Below are positions 15,584-22,990 of a DNA stretch of 33,846 nucleotides, piece after piece; position 1 is the stretch's first letter; each line of letters begins with the position of its first letter. Origin of the DNA: Candidatus Zixiibacteriota bacterium (GTDB lineage Bacteria > Zixibacteria > MSB-5A5 > GN15 > PGXB01); the NCBI GenBank assembly GCA_040753495.1, contig JBFMEF010000141.1, positions 1 through 33,846 of the forward strand, in the 5' to 3' direction. Below the pieces are notes generated by a model. It saw only the letters and a program-made list of their open reading frames with translations, was not told the DNA's origin and searched no databases. Both the position numbers and the translations under genes were made by a program.

Positions 15584-16929
15584 GCTCTATGTCCCTCCAC
15601 AATCAGGTCATCAGCCAGCGGACCATGCTGGATTTTTTCGTTCAAGAGATAGATGAAAAGGACAAACAGGAATATATAGATAATCCCGAAGAGAACCAGC
15701 GAGGTCAAAATCTCCCCGGCGGTAACAGTCTTGGAGATACCGTCGGCGGTCAGAAGCAGATTATACACGATATACGGCTGCCGTCCCACCTCGGCGGAAA
15801 ACCATCCCAGTTGATTTGCCAGTTGCGGTCCCAGCACGGAGAAAACCAGCGCCCAGAGAAACCAGCGGATATCGAAAAGTCTCTTGCGCCACCAGAAATA
15901 TACGCCCAGCCAGGATATCAGTATCAGCGCCATGCCGAGCGCCACCATGGCATGATAGGTCTGAAAGACAAAATTGACCGGCGGCCTCTTGTCCGGCGGG
16001 AACGCCCGAAGTCCCGTTACCGGCGCCTCGGTATCCCAGCGAACCAGATAACTCAACATCCCGGGAATCTTCACTCCCATCTTCACTCTCTCTTCTTCCT
16101 CATCGACCCATCCGAAGAGATAGAGGTCTGCCGGCGCTGATTCCGGGTAGTGGGCTTCGAAGGCGGCCAGTTTCGCCGGCTGCGTTTCGCTGATTCCTTT
16201 GGCGCTGGAGTGGCCCGATACCAGTTGCAGTACAGAGGCGACCGCCGCCAGCACCAGGGCAATCTTGATAGAGGCTTTGGCGAACTCCTGATGTTTCTTC
16301 TTGAGAAGGTAGAAGGCGCTCACGCTCAAAACGAAAAACGCCCCGGCCTGCCAGGCGCCCATATAGACATGGCTGATTCTATCGAGAGTCGAGGGATTAA
16401 AGACCATCTGCCAGAAATCGGTAATTTCGGCGCGCGCTTTCAAGCCCTCGCCGACTATATGATATCCGGCCGGAGTCTGCTGCCAGGAATTGGCGACCAC
16501 AATCCAGATGGCGCTGAAGTGGGCTCCAAAGGCAACCATGATGGTCGAAAAAAAGTGCCACCCGGGACTGACCTTGTTCCACCCGAATAGTAGCAGCGCC
16601 AGAAATCCGGATTCCAGAAAGAAGGCAAATACTCCCTCAGCGGCAAGGGCCGACCCAAAGACATCCCCCACGAACCGCGAATAGGTTGACCAGTTGGTGC
16701 CGAACTGGAATTCCATAACTATGCCGGTGGCGACGCCGATGGCGAATATCAGCCCGAATACGCGCACCCAGAATTTGGTCATCTGCTGATAGAGCGGGTT
16801 CTTGGTCTTTAGATAAAGCCCCTCCATCGCCACCAGAATCAATCCCAGCCCGATGCTCATCGGCGGAAAGATATAATGGAATGCCACGGTTGCCGCAAAC
16901 TGTATCCGTGATAATAAGAGGGGGTCCAT
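15580..16929 (-). CDS. cydA: Cytochrome bd ubiquinol oxidase subunit I
   Basis: Haem-bearing subunit of cytochrome bd oxidase. His18 (A-F-H-Y-I-F) and His187 (R-I-S-H-V-Y) fit the axial haem ligands, with the third in the M-V-A-L-G-M segment. Glu98 and Glu106 ([12 protein letters not shown]) match the proton-path acids Glu99 and Glu107 of E. coli. G-R-Q-P-Y is seen where E. coli has G-R-Q-P-W. The hydrophilic Q-loop is short, giving 449 residues, so this is the short-loop or CIO-like type. AAAGGAGG lies about 11 bases before the ATG. It is 78 bp downstream of the DASS transporter on the same strand. Confidence 0.95.
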   Translation of the reverse strand: MDPLLLSRIQFAATVAFHYIFPPMSIGLGLILVAMEGLYLKTKNPLYQQMTKFWVRVFGLIFAIGVATGIVMEFQFGTNWSTYSRFVGDVFGSALAAEGVFAFFLESGFLALLLFGWNKVSPGWHFFSTIMVAFGAHFSAIWIVVANSWQQTPAGYHIVGEGLKARAEITDFWQMVFNPSTLDRISHVYMGAWQAGAFFVLSVSAFYLLKKKHQEFAKASIKIALVLAAVASVLQLVSGHSSAKGISETQPAKLAAFEAHYPESAPADLYLFGWVDEEEERVKMGVKIPGMLSYLVRWDTEAPVTGLRAFPPDKRPPVNFVFQTYHAMVALGMALILISWLGVYFWWRKRLFDIRWFLWALVFSVLGPQLANQLGWFSAEVGRQPYIVYNLLLTADGISKTVTAGEILTSLVLFGIIYIFLFVLFIYLLNEKIQHGPLADDLIVEGHRA

Positions 16930-17007
16930 TATGACTCATCCCTCCTTTGAAGAACGCTTCTCATGTAACACCTCCCGTAAGAATCTATACTTAAATTCGA
17001 CAAACGC

Positions 17008-18447
17008 TCAAGTTATCATCTTCAGGTACCATAGCCCCAGAAGCACCAGCAGGATGACGAGCACTCCGAAAAGAGAAACCATCGTCCCGTATTTTGCCAT
17101 CTCCCTGGTGGTGATTTCGCGGGTGGCGAAGGCGATAGCATTGGGGGGAGTGCTTATCGGAAGGCTCATTGCCAGCGATGCCGCAAAAGCGACCCCCAGC
17201 GTCCCCAGCTGCGTTATCGGACTGCCTCCTGTCTGCGGCGCCATTACCGTCAGTGATGTTACAATCGGTATCAGCAGGTTGGAAGCCGAGGTATGACTCA
17301 TGAAGTTGGAGACAATTATTGTGACCAGGGCAATCACCAGCAATAATATTAAGGGGGAGAAATTCTGGAATGAAATCATCCCGACCAATACATCCGACAG
17401 CCCGGAACTTTTCATTGCCACCCCGAGCGCCATCCCTCCCGCCACCAGAATCAGAACATCCCACTCCAGTTTTTTCAAATCTTCACGGTTAATAATGCCG
17501 AACATGGTGAAAATCATTACCGGCAGAAGCGCCACTACGCCGGCCGGGATATGATGCAGCGCCTCGGTCACCCAGAGAAAAACGGTGACAAAGAAAGTAA
17601 TCACCACCAGGAGGAAATCCCAGGTCGGCGCCAGCGGCTCGGGAAAGAGAATTTCGAATTTTTCGGCTCGCGGCTTAAAAGCCTTAAGAAGTATGAACCA
17701 CAAAAGGAAAATAAGTACCATCATAATCGGCACACCGACCACCATCCATTTTAAAAATGAAATCGGGTAGCCCAATTCTCCCAGCACCGAGGCGGCGACC
17801 GCGTTGGGGGGGGTTCCGATAATGGTACCCATCCCGCCAATATTGGCGGCAAACGGCACTGCCAGTATCAGCGCTTTGCGGAACTGCCCGCGGTCTTCGA
17901 AACTGCGGAAAAGCGGCGTGAAGGCGGCAAACATCATCGCCGTCGCCGCCGTGTTCGACATGAACATCGAAAACACCGCCGTGGTAACTATGACTCCCAA
18001 TAGCACCATCCGGGGATTGGTGCCGAATGGCTTAATCAGCGCTTTGGTGAGACGGAGGTCGAACCCATGTTTCACCGCCGCCGCTTCCAGAATAAACCCG
18101 CCGAAAAAGAGAACCAGTACCGGGCTGGCGATAGGGTTGAGAAAGACCTGATAGCTGAGCAATCCGCTCTCCACGCCGGTAGGGTGATAGGTCGCCGCCA
18201 GGAAATAGACGCTCAGCACGATGACCATAATGGCGGTGGCAAAAGGGGGAATCGCTTCCGTTATCCAGAAACCGGCAGCGCCGACAAAAATCATCAGGCA
18301 GATTCGCGCCGTGCCGGAAAGCCCCGGTATCGGAAGAAAGCCGGCGCCGAACGCCAATGCCAGGACGATGAAGACTTTCAAAGCCAGTTTCCAGTTGACT
18401 TTGACTATCAGGTATCCTTGCGGGTCAATATTGATTGGTTCCGGCAT
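17008..18447 (-). CDS. DASS/SLC13 family sodium:anion (dicarboxylate/sulfate-type) symporter
   Basis: A 479-residue membrane protein with the paired substrate/sodium motifs of the divalent-anion:Na+ symporters: S-N-T-A-A-T-A-M-M plus G-T-P-P-N-A-V-A in the first repeat, and S-H-T-S-A-S-N-L-L-I-P plus S-T-P-P-N-A-I-A-F in the second. About eleven hydrophobic helices. I start it at the ATG at 18447 because the 77 codons further upstream are basic and non-membrane-like and cross the divergent promoter region. The ribosome site GAGG is only two bases from this ATG, so the start is not secure. The substrate (C4 dicarboxylate, citrate or sulfate) cannot be told. It lies upstream of cydAB, possibly co-transcribed. 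Confidence 0.88.
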   Translation of the reverse strand: MPEPINIDPQGYLIVKVNWKLALKVFIVLALAFGAGFLPIPGLSGTARICLMIFVGAAGFWITEAIPPFATAIMVIVLSVYFLAATYHPTGVESGLLSYQVFLNPIASPVLVLFFGGFILEAAAVKHGFDLRLTKALIKPFGTNPRMVLLGVIVTTAVFSMFMSNTAATAMMFAAFTPLFRSFEDRGQFRKALILAVPFAANIGGMGTIIGTPPNAVAASVLGELGYPISFLKWMVVGVPIMMVLIFLLWFILLKAFKPRAEKFEILFPEPLAPTWDFLLVVITFFVTVFLWVTEALHHIPAGVVALLPVMIFTMFGIINREDLKKLEWDVLILVAGGMALGVAMKSSGLSDVLVGMISFQNFSPLILLLVIALVTIIVSNFMSHTSASNLLIPIVTSLTVMAPQTGGSPITQLGTLGVAFAASLAMSLPISTPPNAIAFATREITTREMAKYGTMVSLFGVLVILLVLLGLWYLKMIT

Positions 18448-18609
18448 AACCTCTACGGCTGAAAGCAAATTACAAATTTCACAATCGCGCAAAGCATATC
18501 GATGACGCCGGCCAAAGTCAAGTAAAATGTCTCGAACATGGACTGATGGCGGGCACTTATCGAGCGATAGATTTGTTGCAAGTGTACAATTATAATCTCG
18601 AGAGATTTT

Positions 18610-19662
18610 ATGCCGTTTATCAAATCTATAGCGCATGCTCTGCCGCCTTATCGGGTGACGCAAGCGGAGATTCAACAATATGTCCGGAAAATATTCGCCG
18701 GGTCGTCTTTGAATATCGACGACTTAATGCCGGTCTTCGCCAATGCCGGTATCGAAATCCGTTATCTTTCGGTGCCGCCGGAGTGGTACGATATCGAGCG
18801 CAGTTTTTCCGAGAAGAATGAGAAATATATTGAAACCGCCACCGCTCTGGGCGCAGAGGCGGTGGAAAAAGCGCTGGAAAAAGCCGGATTACGCGCAGTC
18901 GATATTGATTATCTCATTTTCATTTCTACCACCGGGCTGGCGACACCCTCTATCGACGCCCGCCTCATTAACGTATTACATATGCGCTCTAACATCCGAC
19001 GCACGCCGGTGTGGGGATTGGGATGTGCCGGCGGTGCCGCCGGGTTGTCGCAGGCGTATCACTATCTGCGCGGTCATCCCGATGAGAAAGTCTTACTGGT
19101 GGCAGTTGAACTCTGCGGCCTCACTTTTCAGCAGAACGATTTTTCCAAAAGCAATTTCGTGGCAGCCGCCCTTTTCGGTGACGGCGCCTCGGCGGTGGTT
19201 CTTTCGGGAGATAAGGATGATTCCGGGGGAGTAGAAATTGTCGGCACGCGAAGCACCTTCTGGCCCGACTCGCTCGATGTGATGGGATGGAATATCTACA
19301 CTACCGGCCTGCAGGTGGTCTTCAGCCGGCGGATTCCCGATATTGTGCATGCCCACGCCCGGGTTAATTTCGAATCATTTCTTAAAGAGTTTGAACTGAC
19401 TCTGGATGAAATCTCTTATTTCATTTTGCATCCGGGCGGGGCGAAAGTCCTTGATGCTTATAATAAAGCCCTCAATCTATCCAACGGAAAACTGGATATC
19501 TGTCGCCGGGCGCTGCGGGATTTCGGCAATGTCTCCGCTGTTTCGGTTTTGCTGGTGCTGGAAGAACATATTCGGCAATATTCTTATTCCGATGGGGAAT
19601 ACGGTTTAATCTCCGCCCTCGGTCCCGGCTTCTGCTCCGAGAACCTCTTGGTGATGTTTTAA
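18610..19662 (+). CDS. Type III polyketide synthase (chalcone/alkylpyrone synthase-like)
   Basis: A homodimeric ketosynthase that extends an acyl-CoA with malonyl-CoA and cyclises the chain to pyrones or resorcinols, without an acyl carrier protein. The triad is Cys139 (G-L-G-C-A-G-G-A-A-G-L), His274 (I-L-H-P-G-G-A-K-V-L) and Asn307 (F-G-N-V-S-A-V-S). The His-Asn spacing of 33 is the same as in plant chalcone synthase. A-L-G-P-G-F lies near the end. The length is 350, as in bacterial members. FabH (KAS III) is the alternative, but G-N-V-S-A plus H-P-G-G favours the PKS. It is a single gene, divergent from the transporter, with no tailoring methyltransferase or hydroxylase beside it. The product is unknown. 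Confidence 0.88.
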   Translation: MPFIKSIAHALPPYRVTQAEIQQYVRKIFAGSSLNIDDLMPVFANAGIEIRYLSVPPEWYDIERSFSEKNEKYIETATALGAEAVEKALEKAGLRAVDIDYLIFISTTGLATPSIDARLINVLHMRSNIRRTPVWGLGCAGGAAGLSQAYHYLRGHPDEKVLLVAVELCGLTFQQNDFSKSNFVAAALFGDGASAVVLSGDKDDSGGVEIVGTRSTFWPDSLDVMGWNIYTTGLQVVFSRRIPDIVHAHARVNFESFLKEFELTLDEISYFILHPGGAKVLDAYNKALNLSNGKLDICRRALRDFGNVSAVSVLLVLEEHIRQYSYSDGEYGLISALGPGFCSENLLVMF

Positions 19663-19685
19663 GGAAATATCTTCTTGACCATTTT

Positions 19686-19778
19686 CATCCGTCAGGTTTC
19701 TAACCCGACGGTTGATGTCATTCCGGGCTCGATTCGGAATCCAATCTTCTGGATGCCGGATCAAGTCCGGCATGACAT
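19686..19778. repeat. Palindromic repeats F-like and G, copy 2
   Basis: CCGTCAGG...CCGACGG (19689-19711) is followed by an ATTCCGGGCTC...GGAATCC unit and then ATGCCGGA...TCCGGCAT (about 19753-19773). Positions 19747-19777 repeat 14466-14496 without a mismatch. It lies between the polyketide synthase stop and the convergent thioredoxin-like gene. Confidence 0.85.
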
Positions 19779-19817
19779 ATGGATGTTCCCCTTGACACTG
19801 AAAATTGCCCCTCTGTC

Positions 19818-20222
19818 TTACAGCAGCAGCAGCCAGCGGCGGGCGTCATCGTTATCCAGCCAGTGGTTTATCGCCTTAACTATCGTCTCCTTGGTCGGAT
19901 ATCCGGAAATCTCCAGTCCGGTCTTGAACCGTCGGCAATGGGGACCATCAGCCGCCTGTCCGAATTTTCCCAGGTCAACTTCCAGTCCATTTATCCTGAT
20001 ATAGGGAAGAGACTGCGATGATATACCGGTCTCAAGCGGCTCCTTGTCGGCGTCATAAAGAAAAATCTGCGCCTTGAGGTTCAGTTCTTTAAGAGCCTGC
20101 CTGAGGTTCTCCAGCGTCTGGCGGCATTGGGCGCACCCGGAAAATCTGACAAAATCAACCACGACCGCCCCGGGATGATTCAATTCCAATGCCCTGAGAT
20201 TATCAAATATCATCGCAATCAT
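19818..20222 (-). CDS. Thioredoxin-fold protein (DUF2703-like)
   Basis: A 134-residue protein with no signal peptide. The core is a thioredoxin-like beta-alpha-beta: V-V-V-D-F-V-R-F-S-G-C-A-Q-C with a CxxC-type pair (Cys30, Cys33), and a cis-Pro-like S-L-P-Y-I-R-I-N-G-L-E-V at 71-82. A lone Cys96 (G-P-H-C-R) follows. This layout resembles DUF2703 and other small redox or metal-trafficking thioredoxin-fold proteins. M1 (20222) and M4 (20213) are both possible starts. It is the last of three minus-strand genes, 130 bp after the TRASH-DUF2231 gene. A role in thiol or metal chemistry is an inference. Confidence 0.6.
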   Translation of the reverse strand: MIAMIFDNLRALELNHPGAVVVDFVRFSGCAQCRQTLENLRQALKELNLKAQIFLYDADKEPLETGISSQSLPYIRINGLEVDLGKFGQAADGPHCRRFKTGLEISGYPTKETIVKAINHWLDNDDARRWLLLL

Positions 20223-20352
20223 TTCCCATTCAAACTTGGTATTGATACGGCGCTTCTATCCAAACATTGGCGTTAATATCGAATCGCTCAGGCGGTCAAA
20301 AGCATTGTCATCACGACACGGTCATTCTCTTTAGACTCATCCCTCACCTCTT

Positions 20353-21105
20353 TCAGAACGCAAAATGCTCCGGTCCGAAAACTAAACTCGCTCCCAGATG
20401 TCCGGCAATCCCGACCGCTACGGCCGAAACTAACAGCATTCCCCTGAATACCAGTATTCTCACTTTGGTGCGTCGACTTTCACAGAGTCGGGCGAACGAT
20501 GCCGTGAATAGAATCGCCAGGGTGGTTCCGATACCCATCAGCCGATGCCATTCGAAATACTGTTTTAACTCTGATGGGTATGACGCCGATGAGCCGGCCG
20601 CCAGACCGAGCAGCAATGTCACCAGCGCGCTTAAGGCCGACAGATAGGTCAACTTGATGCTCAAATTATCGTAGGTCTCCTTCTTGGTTAGGGCCGCCCC
20701 GGCCGAGAATATAAAGGCGGTGATGATCAGCGCTATCGGAAAATGCGTCGCCAGAGGATGAAATTTCCCCAGGTAAACAACCAGGTTGAATTCATGCTCG
20801 CCGTTTCCGTGGTCGCGCTGGTGGTCATGCTCCGACCCTGCGGCTGTGGCGCTCGCGAACTGAGGAAGATTCGCTACGAATTTCTCCGGCTCCGCCAAGA
20901 ACTGCCGACGGCACTTGTTACAGCAGAAGTAAACTCGCTTTCCTTCATAAATGGTAAATATGGTCGAATCGACCTTCTCGTCCGTCAGAACCGGGCAGAT
21001 ATTATTGGTCACTTCGGAAACGTCTTCCGCGCGGCCATAGGCTGTCAGCACCACTATGACAAACAAGACAAGAATGACCTTTTTGTACGCCGTCGATAAT
21101 TCCAT
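20353..21105 (-). CDS. TRASH/YHS-domain plus DUF2231-like membrane protein
   Basis: A 250-residue protein in four parts. A signal-anchor or signal peptide covers about 1-25. A TRASH/YHS-type metal-binding domain follows (I-C-P-V...Y-F-C-C-N-K-C; Cys37, 61, 62, 65). A His-rich linker (H-D-H-Q-R-D-H-G-N-G-E-H) is at 93-104. Last comes a DUF2231-like membrane domain beginning G-K-F-H-P-L-A-T-H-F-P-I-A-L, with four hydrophobic helices. TRASH domains are predicted treble-clef metal binders, found in copper-handling proteins among others; DUF2231 has no settled role but carries conserved His. The TRASH part would face the periplasm. It is 87 bp downstream of the secreted double-TRASH protein. The metal is not determined. 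Confidence 0.75.
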   Translation of the reverse strand: MELSTAYKKVILVLFVIVVLTAYGRAEDVSEVTNNICPVLTDEKVDSTIFTIYEGKRVYFCCNKCRRQFLAEPEKFVANLPQFASATAAGSEHDHQRDHGNGEHEFNLVVYLGKFHPLATHFPIALIITAFIFSAGAALTKKETYDNLSIKLTYLSALSALVTLLLGLAAGSSASYPSELKQYFEWHRLMGIGTTLAILFTASFARLCESRRTKVRILVFRGMLLVSAVAVGIAGHLGASLVFGPEHFAF

Positions 21106-21192
21106 AATTCAAACTCAGGATCATGGCGCCGGACTCACTCTCATGAATACGGCGCTCGTATCTTTCTACTTTTCCCGGAAAATACTCAAATG

Positions 21193-21693
21193 TCAGTGCC
21201 CGTGATGATGGTCGCCGTGCCCTTCATTCGTGTCGCGCTTCTTTTCCATATCCGCGGACGGCTTCTCCGATGATTCCGTCATCTTCGAAAGGAACTTCTG
21301 TGGGTCTTTATTGAAGTCTTTTAGGCACTGATTGCAGCAGAAATAAACTCGGCGCCCTTCAAAATCGACAAACTTGCTCTTGTCTATCGGCTCTCCGGAC
21401 ACGGGACAGGTCTTCTGAATATTCTCGAAAATTACGCCCTGCGCCGCCGCTTTCTTGAAATATTTATCCGGGTCGGCTTTTATTTTAGGGATACAAGAGG
21501 GGCAGCAATGATAGACCCTCTGCCCCTGAATGTCGGTGAAAACCGTGGAATCGATCTTGCCGCCCATCACCGGACAATGGGTCTGATTCCTAAGTTCCTT
21601 TGGCTTTTCCGGACTCTTTTCCTGCCCAAAACCGGTTGCGGCCAGAAGCAGGAGTGATGCAGACACCAAAGTTGAAAGCAATTTCATATTCAT
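21193..21693 (-). CDS. Secreted double TRASH/YHS-domain metal-binding protein with His-rich tail
   Basis: A 166-residue exported protein. The signal peptide covers about 1-23 (M-K-L-L-S-T-L-V-S-A-S-L-L-L-L-A-A-T). TRASH domain 1 has Cys40, 63, 64, 67 (H-C-P-V...Y-H-C-C-P-S-C) and TRASH domain 2 has Cys96, 119, 120, 123 (T-C-P-V...Y-F-C-C-N-Q-C). The C-terminus G-H-G-D-H-H-H-G-H is an obvious metal-chelating tail. I take the ATG at 21693, with AAAGGA just upstream; a second Met follows at 21687. The second TRASH domain is close to that of the neighbouring membrane protein, suggesting domain duplication. It is first in a minus-strand cluster facing the two-component genes. Confidence 0.8.
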   Translation of the reverse strand: MNMKLLSTLVSASLLLLAATGFGQEKSPEKPKELRNQTHCPVMGGKIDSTVFTDIQGQRVYHCCPSCIPKIKADPDKYFKKAAAQGVIFENIQKTCPVSGEPIDKSKFVDFEGRRVYFCCNQCLKDFNKDPQKFLSKMTESSEKPSADMEKKRDTNEGHGDHHHGH

Positions 21694-21735
21694 TTTTCCT
21701 TTCTCCTCAAACAGCTCTTTAATCATAACTAATCG

Positions 21736-21752
21736 TGTCAAATTTCATGCCA
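21736..21752 (-). promoter_or_regulatory. Weak sigma-54-like element before the TRASH operon
   Basis: Minus-strand TGGCATG-N4-TTGAC (21752 down to 21737) has the GG of the -24 box and TTG of the -12 box at the proper spacing, but A replaces the normally invariant C of the -12 GC. The same bases contain a perfect TTGACA with no good -10 at 17 bp. It lies about 45 bp before the TRASH gene start. The nearby NtrC-type regulator makes a sigma-54 promoter plausible. Confidence 0.3.
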
Positions 21753-21754
21753 AA

Positions 21755-21772
21755 AGTTGCTGTTTCGCAACT
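21755..21772. promoter_or_regulatory. Palindrome AGTTGC-N6-GCAACT
   Basis: A perfect 6-bp inverted repeat with a 6-bp spacer (TGTTTC), immediately upstream of the -24-like element of the TRASH operon. It could be a dimeric regulator site. It has no U-tract, so it is not a terminator. Confidence 0.4.
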
Positions 21773-21845
21773 GATTATAATACAATAGATTGCGCTGGCG
21801 GATGGACTTTGAGGTTCCGGAGAAATTGTAGAATTATCTGAAAAA

Positions 21846-21861
21846 TGAAGAATATTCTTCA
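21846..21861. promoter_or_regulatory. Perfect 16-bp palindrome overlapping the kinase -35 box
   Basis: TGAAGAATATTCTTCA is fully self-complementary. Its right end overlaps the -35 hexamer of the histidine kinase promoter, and its centre is about 115 bp from the -12-like box of the TRASH operon. Both are normal places for an NtrC-family dimer site (autoregulation, enhancer). The binding protein is an inference. Confidence 0.5.
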
Positions 21862-21886
21862 CCTGTCGACAAAATATCTGTATAAT
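21858..21886 (+). promoter_or_regulatory. Candidate sigma-70 promoter of the kinase/regulator genes
   Basis: TTCACC (21858-21863), a 17-bp spacer, and a perfect TATAAT (21881-21886), 39 bp before the kinase ATG. The surrounding DNA is AT-rich. Confidence 0.5.
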
Positions 21887-21925
21887 TTTCTATAACTTGG
21901 AATCTAATTCATTGGTAACGACGAG

Positions 21926-22990
21926 ATGCCGACCAGCAGCCCCAAAACTGACGCTCTAAGAAAAGCGTTCATTCTGGGCGGAACAACCGCTTTAACCCTG
22001 GCGATTCATTATGGCTGGGTGATTGAGCCGCTTTTCGGGCATTCTCCTCTGGCGCACGCCATTCATAGCCGTCTCTGCTATATCCCTATCGTCATGGGCT
22101 CCTCCTGGTTTGGGTTGCGCGGTGGGCTGACGGTCGCCTTTGTTATCTCTCTTCTGGTCCAGCCTTATATCTTCCTTATGGATAATCCGCACGTTGATGT
22201 CACCAGCGAATTGATTGAGATTATCTTTTATTTTGCCCTGGCTTCCCTTACCGGCGCTCTTATTGACCGGGAGACGATGGTACGGAGACGTCACGAGGAA
22301 ACCCAACTGCAGCTGGAGCGGTCGCAGAAATTCTCACTTATCGGCCAGATGGCGGCCGGGGTGGCGCATGAAATCAAAAACCCGCTGGCGTCTATAAAAG
22401 GGGCGGTGGAGATTCTTGGCAGCGAGGGGGCATCCTCCGACGAAAAGAAGGAGTTTCAGGAAATCGCTCTCAAAGAGATAAAACGTCTCGACAGCACTGT
22501 CCATGAATTTCTCGATTTTGCCCGCTCGCGGGAAATACATTTTGAGCGGCTCGACCTGGCGGAAGTGGTGACATCGAGCCTGCGGCAACTTCAACCTCAG
22601 ATTGAAAACGCCGGCATCAAGCTGACCTCCCATTTAAGCGATAATATTGTAATTGTCGCTGACCCGGAGAAGATTCATCAGATGATAATCAACCTGGCGC
22701 TGAATGCGGTTGACGCCTCTGTACCGGGGGGCGAAATACGAGTTGCCCTTCGTGCCGACGGAAAATCGGCCGTTCTTACCGTACTTGATTATGGAAGCGG
22801 TATCGAACGCTCCTCCCTGGAGCGAATCTTCGACCCCTTTTATACCACCAAAAGCAAAGGGACCGGATTGGGGCTGGCAATTGTCAAATCGATTGTGGAG
22901 CGACATGCCGGTACCATTGCAGTCGATAGTAAACCGGGCGAGGGAAGCCGGTTCACGGTGAAATTCCCGCTGGAGGGAAAGAGCCGATGA
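21926..22990 (+). CDS. Membrane sensor histidine kinase
   Basis: A 354-residue two-component kinase. The N-terminal third has about four hydrophobic helices (roughly 14-30, 50-66, 68-85, 95-114) with short loops and no large periplasmic sensor domain, so it senses in or near the membrane. A coiled-coil joins it to the HisKA domain with phospho-acceptor His148 (V-A-H-E-I-K-N-P-L). The ATPase domain has N-L-A-L-N-A-V-D-A (N box), D-Y-G-S-G-I (G1), F-D-P-F-Y-T-T-K (F box) and G-T-G-L-G-L-A-I-V (G2). This type (ZraS/AtoS-like) usually pairs with NtrC-family regulators. The stop overlaps the regulator start by 4 bp, so the two are coupled. The ribosome site is weak (GAG next to the ATG). Confidence 0.9.
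   Translation: MPTSSPKTDALRKAFILGGTTALTLAIHYGWVIEPLFGHSPLAHAIHSRLCYIPIVMGSSWFGLRGGLTVAFVISLLVQPYIFLMDNPHVDVTSELIEIIFYFALASLTGALIDRETMVRRRHEETQLQLERSQKFSLIGQMAAGVAHEIKNPLASIKGAVEILGSEGASSDEKKEFQEIALKEIKRLDSTVHEFLDFARSREIHFERLDLAEVVTSSLRQLQPQIENAGIKLTSHLSDNIVIVADPEKIHQMIINLALNAVDASVPGGEIRVALRADGKSAVLTVLDYGSGIERSSLERIFDPFYTTKSKGTGLGLAIVKSIVERHAGTIAVDSKPGEGSRFTVKFPLEGKSR

Noticed and set aside
18591-18596. TATAAT just before the polyketide synthase gene
   Set aside because: It is only 13 bp from the ATG and has no acceptable -35 at 16-18 bp, so it was not listed as a promoter.
18448-18678. 77-residue N-terminal extension of the DASS transporter
   Set aside because: Basic, Cys-containing, non-membrane sequence that overlaps the divergent polyketide synthase start; the family begins near the chosen ATG.
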